Assembly (NCBI GenBank): GCA_002049455.2
Contig: KV918907.1
Coordinates: 1 to 64,000 of the forward strand
Source of the DNA: Porphyra umbilicalis
Taxonomy: Eukaryota; Rhodophyta; Bangiophyceae; Bangiales; Bangiaceae
DNA: 64,000 bases
Direction of reading: 5' to 3'
Under the pieces are notes generated by a model that was given only the letters and a program-made list of their open reading frames with translations, did not search any database and was not told the DNA's origin. Numbering within the stretch: position 1 is the first letter of the stretch; every line of letters begins with the position of its first letter. Made by a program: the position numbers and the translations under genes. Shown in pieces: positions 32,945 to 43,490 of this stretch.

Positions 32945-33933
32945 GAACAGGAAGGAAGGAAATGACCAAAAAAAAAGGAAGAGAAGAGAGGTCGAGGTCG
33001 GTGGAGTCCTGGGGGTCAGGGTGTGGGGAAACAAGGCAAGAAAGAGGTTGCGTCTGAGTCCTGCACCACGAGGCAGTGGGCGGCTGCCGAGGTCAGAGAG
33101 AGGACGGCAGTCGTGGGAGAGATCAACGGGAAGAAGAATCGTATTTAGGTCGCAGATTTCTTCACTTGCCAACAATTTGATGCATTTCCCGTTTTCTTTG
33201 GGAATCTGCATCTTTTGGGTTCCCAGCGCCTCCTGCGTGCAATTCTGACAAGCCGCCCACCGCTCAGCAGGTTCCACCCCGCCGTGTGCGGCTGTTCCGT
33301 CGCCACGTTTGGTCGGCGCTGGCGCATCTCGGCGGCATGGCGGCGGCTTTGCCTGCGGTTTCAGGGGGGGGGGAGCGTGGCCCCGGCCCAATGGCCGCGA
33401 CGCCGCTTGGCGAGCGCGACCGGCGCCTCGCGGGCGGCGGTGCCGATCGGGGCGTGCCGCCACCCGCCACCACGGCGGGCGCGGCGGCGCGTGGAGAGCG
33501 CGCCGCCTCGAGGATTCAGCGCCATCCCGTTGCGCGCGCGCCCTGCCGCACCCCCCCACTCGAGGATTCAGCGTCCTGCCGCTGCGCGGCGCCGCCCCCC
33601 CTCCCCCCCAGTCTCCTCAGCTCCGTCTCCTCCCCCCCTCTGGTGCTGGTGTGCGGGCGACTCCCACGTCGCCGCCCGATTTTGTAGCCCGTTTGTTCGT
33701 CTCTTCTTTTTCGTCCGCTTTGGCGGCCCCGCGTCGCTTGCCGTCCGCCGCCAGGTCGTCTGCCCCTCGTGCCGCCAGACACCCCCGCCGCCACCGCCGC
33801 ACGGGCGCGCACGGCGCCACCCCCACACCTCGGTGGTGGCTTATCCTCCCGCCCGTCCCCCTGTCCCCCCACTGTACCACCCCCCCCCCCCCCCCCCCGC
33901 CCCATCGCCCCCCGCCTCCGCCGCGGCCGCCCG
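32945..33933. other. Divergent intergenic region between the parvulin-rhodanese and TVP38 genes
   Basis: Likely holds both promoters. 33540-33930 is C-rich with a run of about 20 C before 33900. No separate gene is supported. Confidence 0.5.
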
Positions 33934-35260
33934 ATGCGGCGCACGTCGGTCGCGGCGTTTGCGCCGCCCGCCGCCGTTGCCGCCGCCCGCCCCGTTGGCG
34001 CGTCGACGTGCGGCGGCGGCGGCTCCCTCCCCCCCCGCGTCGTCGTCGCCCCCCCCGCGTCAGGTGGGCGGCCGCGGCGGGCGGCGCCCCCCCCTGGCGG
34101 CGGGTGCCCGCGGGCCTGCCGTGGACCAGGCGCCCCGCCGCCCGCCCCGCCAGTGCCGCCACGGCCGCGTCGGCCGCGTCGGGCAACGGCACGGCCGAGC
34201 CGCCGGGGGCGGACGTGGAGGCGGCGTGGCCGTCCCCGTCGGCGGCGGCGCCACACATGGACGCGGGCGGCGGCGGTCGTGGCGCCGTTGGCGGTGCGGC
34301 CGGTGGCGCCGTGCCGCCGGCGGGGGTGCGGTCTCGGTCGGCCGCCGTTGCGTCGACGGCGGGTGATGGCGACGCGGCGGCGGCGGCGGCGACGACGGCG
34401 GCGGGCGGGGCTGGCGGGAATGGGGCCCCCCCCGATTTGGGCGCAGAGGAGGAGGTGGAGGAGGTGCGCCTCCTCCCCAAGAGCATTGCAGGCGTGGACG
34501 TGCGCGTCCTCGCCGGCATCACCGTTGCACTCGTCACGGTGGTGCTCGTCGCCGGCGCGTCCGTCTCGCGCCACGTGTCGCCGGACACGCTCGGGCAGCT
34601 GGTCGACTGGCTGCAGGGCCTCGGCCCGCTCGGCCCGGTCGTGTACGGTCTCGCCTACTTTGCGCTCGAGTTGGTGGCCGTCCCGGCGTTGCCCCTCACC
34701 GTCGGCGCGGGCTACCTCTTTGGCGTCACCCGCGGCTCTGCGGTCGTGTCGGTGGCGGCAACGTCCGCGGCGGCCGCGTCCTTCCTCCTCGCGCGCTACG
34801 GCGCGCGGGATTTCATCCAGGGCCTCGCGCGGCGCTACCCAAAGTTCCGCGCCGTCGACCGCGCGGTCGGGCGGGAGGGCTTTAAGTTTGTGCTCCTCCT
34901 CCGCCTCTCCCCGCTGCTGCCGTTTGCGCTCTCCAACTACCTGTACGGGCTCACGTCGGTCAAGTTTGCGCCCTACGTCCTCGGCTCGTGGCTCGGCATG
35001 CTGCCGGGCTCCGTGGCGATCGTGTCGGGCGGCGCCGCCGTCAATGCGCTGTCGGACTTGTCGTCTCGGCCAGACGTGAATCCGGCGTTGCTCGGCCTGG
35101 GCTTCATCGCCACCCTGTTGGTGCTGCGGTCGGTGGGGAAGCTCGCGTCGGTCGCCCTCTCTGAGGGGGGGACCTCGACGAGCCCGTTGCTCTGGCGGCG
35201 GACCGGGCAGAGTCGCGGCCGGAGGGGGACGCGCCGGGCTCGTCCAAGCACAGCGCCTAG
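33934..35260 (+). CDS. TVP38/TMEM64-family (SNARE-associated/DedA-like) membrane protein; apparent homopolymer frameshifts
   Basis: The membrane core is unambiguous: about 34480-35150 encodes VRVLAGITVALVTVVLV, GPVVYGLAYFALELVAVPALPLTVGAGYLFG, RGSAVVSVAATSAAAASFLLARYG, then LLLRLSPLLPFALSNYLYGL and YVLGSWLGMLPGS. This is the DedA/VTT pattern with the conserved Arg-Leu-Ser-Pro segment. The only suitable in-frame ATG near the core is 34257, but the ATG at 33934 begins a transit-like sequence (MRRTSVAAFAPPAAVAAA) in the neighbouring frame; one extra C in a C8 tract (34049-34056 or 34087-34094) would connect it. Likewise one extra G at 35165-35171 replaces an implausible Arg-rich tail by an acidic tail stopping at 35258-35260. 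Members reside in Golgi or plastid membranes and some are lipid scramblases. Start and tail are inferred. Confidence 0.82.
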
Positions 35261-36305
35261 GCGGCGGGCGGTCCAGGCGACTGGGACGAGGGGGGGGGGG
35301 GATTTTCGGCATGCAATGGGGGAATGGGGGAGGAAGCGTGAGCGTCAACTGGTTTGGGGGAGGGGGGGGGGGGAGCGGGGCAGAAGTTGGAGCAAAAGGG
35401 GCACCGGGAGTGCGTTCTCTTTTTTGTTTTGCGGGTGTTGCAGGGTGGCCTGGTGTGTCTGTGGCACGACTGTATCGACAACGACGTTCTTGCTGGTCGT
35501 GACCCGCTGCGTGCCGCGGGCGCCCGCGGGCCGGTGCTGCGTCTGCGTGCGCACGTTGTAGGAGACCGTGGGCGGTTGTGGGTCATTTTTGGGGTTGGCT
35601 GTCGGCGCTTGGCGGGTTGTCCGTCCACTGAGCTCCTTCGCGGCCTGCGCATGCAGTGCCACGCCGTGGTCCGTTGCGGCGGCCAACCGGTGGTCGCCGC
35701 TCGGGATGGCGCGGCTGCCGCTCGGGGTGGCGTGGCCGCCGCTCGGGGTGGCGCGGCCGCCCCCGACCGAGGAACCCCGCGCCCATCGCCACCCCGTCGT
35801 GCGGCCGATGCGCTCTTGCGCAGGCGGCGTGGCGTTGGTGGCCCACGCCCCTGGCCACGCACGCCGACGGCGCCGCGTCAGCCCGGCACAATGCCCTCGT
35901 CTCGGGCGTGTGCGTGACCGCACGACGCCGCTGCGCGGCCGACGCAGCCGCGGAACCGCGTCGTGCCTCGCCGTGCTGTGCTCTGCGCGTGCGGCAACGG
36001 GCGGGGCCGCCACGCGAGACACGGAAAAAACAGTGGAAAAGAAACAACAAAAAAAACGGTCTAGCTAGCGTGTATCACACCTTTGGGCAAGCGCTGCGCC
36101 AAACGCCGAGCTCGCCACGGTGGATAGGGCCGTGAGCGGCGACCCGTCTGGGCCACCACCACAAAAAAAAGCAGACGCACAGAGACACAAGCACACGAGC
36201 AAGCAACGCGGAAGGACCCCTCAGCCCCATAAAAAAAAAAACGTTAAAGAATGAAGAAACACCACGAGACGGCGCCCGCCACCGCCGCCGCCGCCGCCGC
36301 CGCCG

Positions 36306-36355
<50 letters not shown>

Positions 36356-36386
36356 TGCCGCCACCGCCGCCGCCGCCGCCACCGCG
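35261..36386. other. Intergenic between convergent genes, with small repeats
   Basis: A 21-bp unit of type GCCGCTCGGGGTGGCGCGGCC is repeated three times at about 35695-35758. No gene seen. Confidence 0.5.
36281..36385. repeat. CCG microsatellite
   Basis: About 105 bases of nearly uninterrupted GCC/CCG triplets just after the stop of the B''-like gene. Confidence 0.9.
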
Positions 36387-38391
36387 TCAGTCGACGACGA
36401 CCCCCCCCCCCCCCGACCCCCCCGCGCGCAGCGTCGCCCGCACGTTAATCACATCCGACGAGTCGACGCGGCGGACGAGGAGCGCGCACAGCAAAAACTC
36501 CCGCTCCCGCCGCGACAGCCGCCCGAGGTCCCCCGCGCTCATCCCCACCTCGGCGGCGGCGGGCCGACCGGCGCCGCCGCGGCGGCCGCGCCCGAGCCCC
36601 CCCCCCGACGGCAGGCCCGGCAGCGGGGCGGCGGCGGCGGGGGCACCCCCCCCCCCCCCCCCCCCGACGCGGCGGCGGCGGCGACCCCCCCCCCCATGGC
36701 GACGAGGCGCACCCACAGCTCCGCCACGCTCGTGAGGACGACCCCCCCCTCCCCCTCATACACCGACAGGCGGCGCTTTTGGGCGTAAAAGTGGGCGACG
36801 TCCCCCGGCCCGAGCACCCCATCCCCATCCGCGTCAAGCACCGGGAACCAGTAGCGCACCGCCGCCCGCTCCCCGCCGCGCACGAGGGAGAGGAAGAGGC
36901 GCACAAAGGCGGGCGCGTCGAGGCGCCCGCGGGTGCCGTGGGTGGCCACCACCGCCGCGGCGGCGCGGGGGGTGAGCAGCGCCTTGGCGCTGCAAAAGGT
37001 GGTGAGGGCGGCGACGCCGACCGAGGGGGGGGGGGAGGGGGGGGGGGGGGGGGGGGGGCCGCTTGCCCGTCACCCCCATGGCCCCGCCGCCGCCGCCGCC
37101 ACAACCACCACCACCACCGCCGCCGCCGCCGCGGGTGCCGTCGGGGAAGAAGAGCGCCGATAGGGGCACCGCCGGCGGCGGCGGCGAGGGCGTCCCCCCC
37201 CCCCCGCCTCCGACTCGGAGAGGGTGCACAGCGAGCCATACGACGATGCGGTGGGCGTGCGCGGCGCGCGCGGGCACGAGGGGTCCCCCCCCCCCCCCCC
37301 TCACACCAGCCGTCACTGCCGCCGTCGCCACCGCTGTCGCCATCCTCCTCCTCCTCCTCCCCCTCCTCCTCCTCCTCCTCCTCCTCGTCCGACTCGCTCG
37401 GCGGCGGCGCCGGGCGGCGCCGCGGGCGACCCGCCGCCGCCGCCACGGCGGCGGCCGTCACAGCCGCCGCCTCGACGGCCGCCGCCGCCGCGGCCGCCGC
37501 ATCCACCGCCGCCTGCTCGCCGAGGAGCTCCTCCCAGTCGGCGAGCACGGCCGCAAACTGGGCGGGCGCGAGCGCCGCCAGCGGCCCGCGCCACACCCCC
37601 CGCCCTTCGGCGGCGAGGAGGGCGTCGAGGAGCCCCGCGGCCGCCACCACCACCCCCGACACGCCCGGCACCCGCCCGTCGGCGGCGAGGGCGTAGGCGA
37701 CCGCTTCGGCGGCGACGGCGGGCGCGCGGTCGTACAGGGGCGACGACCGGTCGCCGACGAGGGCGGTGATGAGCGCCCGCACCGCGTGGAGCGGCGCGAG
37801 GGGCTCCCCCCCGGGGCCCACGAGGCGCCGCCGACGCGGCCGCCGCCGCGCCTCCGCCGCCGCCGCCGCCGCGGGGTCGGCCGCGACGAGGAGCGCAAAG
37901 AGGGCGTCGGCGGGGGTGGGGGCGCCCGCCAGCACCCCCGCGTAAAAGGTCGACCACCCCGCCGCCGACGACGTGGCCGCCGGCGGCAGCAGCGCCGCGG
38001 CGCAGCGGGGGAGGCCGAGCACCCGCAGCAGGCGGGCGGGGGTGCTGCGGCTGCCGCCGGGCGTTGACGGCGGCGGCGGCGGCGCCGGCGGCGGCGGCGC
38101 CGGCGGCGCGCGCGCGCCGGCGGCAGCGTCTGCCGCCCAGATGCGCGCAAAGGCGGCAGCGTCGCGCCGCGGGCGGGCCGCGCGGGGGAGGGCGCCTGGC
38201 GGCGGCGCCGGCGGCGGCCGCCGCACCGTCAGCAACCGCGAGATGTGGAGGGAGAGCACCTCGGCGGGGGAGGGGGGGGGGGGGGGGGGGGGGAGGGGGG
38301 GGGTCCGCAGTGGCAGCCCGCGCGCCGTGCCGGCCATGAGGGCGGCGGTGAGGAGGTCCCGCCTGAGGGTGGAGGCGGCGAGCGGCGCCAT
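36387..38391 (-). CDS. PP2A B''-type regulatory subunit-like EF-hand protein, frame broken at several G/C tracts
   Basis: ATG at 38391 opens about 360 codons: a short N-terminus, Pro-rich inserts, then helical segments ending GPLAALAPAQFAAVLADWEELL, which resembles the FSYEHFYVLYCRFWELD region of B'' subunits. An acidic run follows. After several long G/C runs the neighbouring frame encodes RLDAPAFVRLFLSLVRGG, AAVRYWFPVLDADGDGVLG (an EF-hand loop D-A-D-G-D-G-V-L-G-P-G-D, about 36800-36850) and HFYAQKRRLS, matching the B'' YWF..DxDGDG..YFYE core. A third frame closes with SAGDLGRLSRREREFLLC and stops at 36387-36389. The shifts at 37285-37300, 37194-37205, 37025-37058 (two runs) and 36646-36665 are each consistent with one missing base. 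Assigned as a PP2A B''/TON2-type Ca-binding regulatory subunit; it could also be a decayed gene. Confidence 0.6.
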
Positions 38392-39486
38392 GGTCAGGGG
38401 GGGGGGGTGGGGGGGGGGGGGGGGGGCGACCCGTTTCGGGGGGGGGGAAGCGCGCGGGACAGAAGGGTGGGTGGCGGGGGGGGGGGAGGGGGGGGGGAGG
38501 GGGGAGGGACGGCAAGGACCACGGCGTGCGCGGGCGCGCCGCCGCGTCTGGACGGGGGGCGGCGACAATGTGGGGGACGGGGCGGGGCGGTTGCGACCGC
38601 GACGGGGAGGGTGGTGGGCGGGGCGACGGCGGGCGCCCGACGCGGCCGGTCGCTGCGGCAGCCGACGGCGGGGTGCTGACGTGGGGCGACGGGGGGGGGT
38701 GGCCGACGGGGGGGGGTGGCCGACGGGGGGGGGGTGGCCGACGGGGGGGGATGGACCGAGGCGGGTCTGGCACCGCCGCGGGTCCGTGGCGGGGGCGGTG
38801 ATGTGGCGGGGGCGACGGCGCACCGTTTGCACCGACCGACGTGTCCACCGCCCGCTGCGGGCGATGCGCGTCGGGGGGGGTGTGCCGCCTGGGTGGTGGG
38901 AGGAGGTGCGCGCGCGGCGGCGGCGGCGCCTGCTCGGCGCAACACACGCGTCGGTGCCGCCCGCAGTCCCCGCCCGCCCCCGTCGGCGGGGTGACCTCGC
39001 CCGCCACACGCAACGCTGCCGCCGGCCGCGCACGAGCGTTGGCGCCGCGCGGCGTCACGCCGCCGGCGTGTCCCCGGCTTGCGTGTGCCGCGCCGGCGGC
39101 GGCGGCACACGCAAAACGGGGACACGCCGCGCGGGCGGCGGCGGCAGCGTCGCCGACACACCCCGCCGCCGCCCGCCGCCCGCCGCCCGCCGCCCGCGGC
39201 GCCCCCACGCGCGCCCGCGGACGGCGGCGCGGCGCGGCGCGGCGCGGGCAGACACGCCGGCGGGCGTGGCCACCGCCGCTGCCGGCGGCGGCGGCGCGCG
39301 GGGGTCCGCGGCCAACCCACACGGGCCGCCTGCGGCGCGCCGACGCGGAGAGCGGCCGCCACCCCACACCGCCGGGGCGTCGTCTGCGGTCACTGTCTGG
39401 CAGCGGCCCCCCCACCGTGGCCGTGGCGGCGGGGTGCCACCGCACACGGGCGGCGGCGCGCCCCGCCGCCGCTGGCCGCTGCTTGC
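38392..39486. other. Extremely GC-rich gene-free block (left of hAT-like insertion)
   Basis: Many G runs and GCC/GGC triplets; all frames open but low-complexity. It was contiguous with 40630 onward before the hAT-like insertion. Confidence 0.6.
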
Positions 39487-40621
39487 TAGGGTTGCCCGAC
39501 TGGTTTATCGTAATTGGTTAAAACTGGTTTACATTGGGTAAAAATCGGACATCGCTTGCAAACTAGTTTCGGATGCAAAATATTGGTCAAACTGGTTGTT
39601 TTTTGAATACGGAACAGTTGCGGTCACGTGACCGGAATTGTCCCAGTTCTTTGGCGTTAAGTGCGTGACGAGTCCCAACTTGATGACGCGTGCACGACCA
39701 GATCCGACGACTCGTGTCTTCGTCTCTCACACCGGCCCCGTCGCCGGCGCTTCCCGTGCTGCGAGCCCACCATGGCTCCCGCACACAAGTTGGGCAACCA
39801 CACCCCACACGCCCGCACAGGAAAAGGACCGCCACGCACGCATCACGCCGCCGTGCGGGAAGAGTGAAGGTGCATGTACCTAGCAGCCTCGCGTAGATCT
39901 GAGAAAGAAAAGAAACAAGGAGGACCAATGCGCATGCCAAGAACACATCATGCACACAGAAGCAAAAGAGAAGGGAGCGCCGCGCAGAGGAGACAGATGC
40001 TCGTGTCAGACGCGCTGCACACAGACAGCATCACATGTACTGGCAGCTCGAGCGACGTCCACATATCACCTACAAACGTATCACCCACAAACACACGCGA
40101 GCACAATTCCATGTATCATACCATGCGGCTGGACGTGATGATGAGGGATGATGCCACAACCCTATGCGGTGCAGTAGACGGATGCCTACAACAAGTCAAA
40201 GACCAGCGTGGGTACAGCACATGGCACCAATGACCAACCGACGACAGAGCGTTGGGCGGGGGCGCGAGGAGGGAGGTGGACTTGCAACGGGCTCGTTAGG
40301 CGTGGCACCGAGAGCAACAGAGACAACGGAACAGGATAGGGTGGGGGGGGGACGAGTGTGGCGCTTGGGTCGGCGTGGCCTGGGAGAGTGGATTGCCCAT
40401 GCCCGGGATGGGCCAACACGGCTGAAATTGCCGTGCGGGCTGTCCGTGCACCTGTCACCTCTTGGGTGGCTGCGACCCACTCGCTGCGGAGCCACAGACA
40501 CCCAGTCTCATTTGTGGCTGGTGCTCGCCCTTGTCCAAGTAACTAGTTTAAAAACTGGTTATTGGCTACCGAACACATCGGATGAACTGGTTCGGCCGCG
40601 CGAACCAATTGGGCAACCCTA
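39487..40621. mobile_element. Non-autonomous hAT-like element with perfect 8-bp target duplication
   Basis: Terminal inverted repeats TAGGGTTGCCC at 39487-39497 and its complement at 40611-40621, extending imperfectly to about 19 bases. Flanked by CTGCTTGC at 39479-39486 and 40622-40629. The 1135-bp interior is much less GC-rich than its flanks and holds no transposase. Confidence 0.9.
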
Positions 40622-43490
40622 CTGCTTGCCCGCGCGGACCGCCACCCCCCCACGCGCGGGGGTTGGGGTGGCAGTCCGAGTCGCGCCACCCCAACCGCCG
40701 GGCCAGTCTGGCGGCGCCGCCCGGTGCACGTGACGGCGGCCGCGGGCGCGAGGCGGGCGGGCGGCTCCCCCTGGGCAGAGGGGTCTGTCCCCCCCTCGGA
40801 TTCCCAGCCACAAGCGCCCATTTTGTGGCCACGGGCGCCGCTGCGACGATTGCCGACCGGAACCTGTGTGGCGCGCAGGCGGCCGCGCACGTGACCTGCG
40901 GTGGGGAGGCGCCCCCCCCAGATTTGAATTGGTCGGCCGTGCGGCGGGGCCCCCCTCGTGGGAGACCCTCCCACCAGATGCAAATACCATATCCGTCGGC
41001 CGTCTCCATACGAAGAACCATTCGGGGAGGGGGGGGGGGGGGGGGATGCGACACCGCGGGGAGGGGGGGGGGGGATTGCGTGCGGCGTTGCGGGCGTGTC
41101 GAGATCGATTGCGGCAGACGGACAATCCCCCCCCCCCCGCCCTGCCCCTGCGACCGCGCGCGGCGGATGAGTCGGGCGCCGCCCGCCCGGCCGATGAATC
41201 TGCGCGTGTGGGGAGGGGGCGCGCCGCCCGTTGCCCCGCGGCCAAACCGCCCCGTCCCCCCCGTGGCCGCCGCGGCGGCCAGCGTCTCCTCCCCCCCCGC
41301 GCCCCGCGCGCGCGGCGCGGCGGGCACCGCCACGCCACCGCCCACGCCGCGTGATCCGCGGCGCCTCGCGGCGGCGGCTCCGCGGGCGCGCTGCGCCGCG
41401 CGCCCGCCGCCGCGCCGCGGTGCCGCGGGCGCCGACGCTGCCGCCGCGGGCGGTGCCGCCGCGCGGGGGGGCGCCGCCGGCCCCGTGCGCCGCGCGCCTG
41501 CCCTGCGGGGCGCGTCCCCACCGCTGGGGCAGCGGCCCGCGCCGCTCCGTCGCGGGGGAACCCCCCGCCTGCCGCCCACGCGCAACACACCCCTGGGGGC
41601 CCGCGGCGGGCCGCGCCCCCGCGCTGCGCCACCCCCACCGCCCGCCGTCGGGCGTGGCGGTCGGCCACTCGCGGCCGCGGCCGGCGGCGTGGGCGCGGCA
41701 GGGGCAGACCGCCCCGTTGGTGACGCCAACGCGCCAGTCAGCCGGCGCGACGCCCCCAGTGGCCGCCACCTGTGGCCGCCCCGCCACCGTGCCGGCCGCG
41801 GGTGGGCGGCCGCCGCCGCCGCGCGCCGCCCGCTCCGCAACGACGTGCCCGCGGGTGCGGACCGGCGGGCGGCCGACGGCGGCCGCCGGTGGCCGAGCGG
41901 CCGTCACGGCCACCGTGGCGGCGCGCACGGGGGGGCCGCCGCCAGGGCGGCCGCGGGCCCCCGACGCCCACGCGGTCGAGCCGGGTGGGGTGGGGGTTGT
42001 GTCGGCGCGGGCGGCGCCGCTCGTGTGGCGGCAACGCCGTCCTCTCCCCGCCGCCGCAGGCGGTGCGGGTGGATGTGAGGCGGGCGCGTGGGCAACTGGG
42101 CGCGGCGCGCGCCCGCGTCGGCCTGCAGCAGTCGCGGCGACCGCCCAGTCACCCGTGTGGGGGCGGTCACGCGCGGGCCCCGTGCGTCGGGGGCGACGCC
42201 GGGGAGCCACCCGTAGTTAGGGGCGGCCGAGGACGCCATGGTGCCACTACGGTGGATGGTCGCTGCCCGTCGGGCGACGGGGGCGCGCTGCCGCGGCACG
42301 GCGCGGCGCGGAACCAACGCCGAGGATCCGCCACACATAAAAAAAACTGCCCGAAGGGCGCTGACAAGCAACGCGTGGACGCGCGGCGCGCGCGCGGGGG
42401 ACACGCCGAGCCACGCGTCTGGGCCACCACCGTTGTCGCGCGTGCGGCGCCGCCGCCGCGGCAGCGGGGCGCGCAGCGCCACGCCAGCCCGGCTGACTGC
42501 CGCTCTGCTCGCGGTGGCGGACGCCGTGTGCCCGCCACCTGTGGTTCATGGCGCGTCGCGCGCCATTTGTCCGCCCCGTGGCGCGGCGTGCCCGAGGCGG
42601 CCACCCCACGGCCTGGACGCTGATGCAAATGGGGTGGGGGCGGCGACGGCATCGCTGCTCCGCCGCTGCTCCGCGTTGCGCGCGCGCCGCGCGTACGACC
42701 GCAATGCCGGCGTCGGCGGGCGTCGGGGGTGCCTTGGCAGGGGCGGCAGCCACGACGTGGCGCGTAGGCAACGGGGGCGCGCGCCAGAGGTCGGGGGCGG
42801 GGGGGGCACGGGGCGGTGGTGGCGCAGCGCTGCGGTGGACCCCGCGGCGTGACGGGCGGGTATCGCAAGCCGCCGCAGAACAATCTGGCCGAGGCACTCG
42901 GCTGTGCACTCGTTAGGATGGAAACACAACAACGGTGTGTTTCATCCTGGAAACTAAAAAAACTGTCGAGCGGTCTTGCCACCCGGTGTGCATTTTCAGT
43001 CAAGGGTCTGGGCTGTCCTGAGCTCCTTCTTTTGGGGGTGGCGACCGGCGGCTGGATGCGCGATGTGTACGTCACGCTTGGTTGCTACGGGGCGCTATGG
43101 AGACCGTATGTGGTTGACGTGGGGCCGGGCGACGGGAGCGCCGGTTGGATTTTGCCGCATCCACGCGGAGTACCGGGGCGAGTACCGCTTGGGCTCGACC
43201 GCTTCGCGACCATCATGCTGCTTTTCGTGGGTGCTTCCGAGCCGCTACGAACGTGGTGGGCGTGCTTGCACCGCGGTCCAGTGCTGCTGGCACGGATGGC
43301 CGGCCCGTGCGCATCGAAACTTCGTTCGCACCTTGAGTGAATTGCCATCTGAACGTAAATTTATGAGGGCTGCCTGTCCCTTCCCTCCCTACCGAGCCGG
43401 CCGTGGTGCGGCATCTGCGCCGCCGCTACAAAATTAGTCGCCAACCCTCAGCCGACCAGTTGACGAGCGCCCCTCCACAGCTTCCCCGTC
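40622..43490. other. Extremely GC-rich block, then a balanced stretch; no gene seen
   Basis: 40630-42860 reads open in most frames but gives only Arg/Pro/Ala/Gly sequence. 42860-43490 is more balanced, without a supported gene. Confidence 0.5.
42915..42948. repeat. Short hairpin
   Basis: AGGATGGAAACACA (42915-42928) pairs with TGTGTTTCATCCT (42936-42948) through 13 pairs with one bulged G. It could be a terminator or a structured RNA; nothing further supports either. Confidence 0.5.

Noticed and set aside
40543..42220. Overlapping ORFs of 330-555 codons on both strands
   Set aside because: All are Arg/Pro/Ala/Gly-rich, open simultaneously in several frames, and show no recognisable segment.
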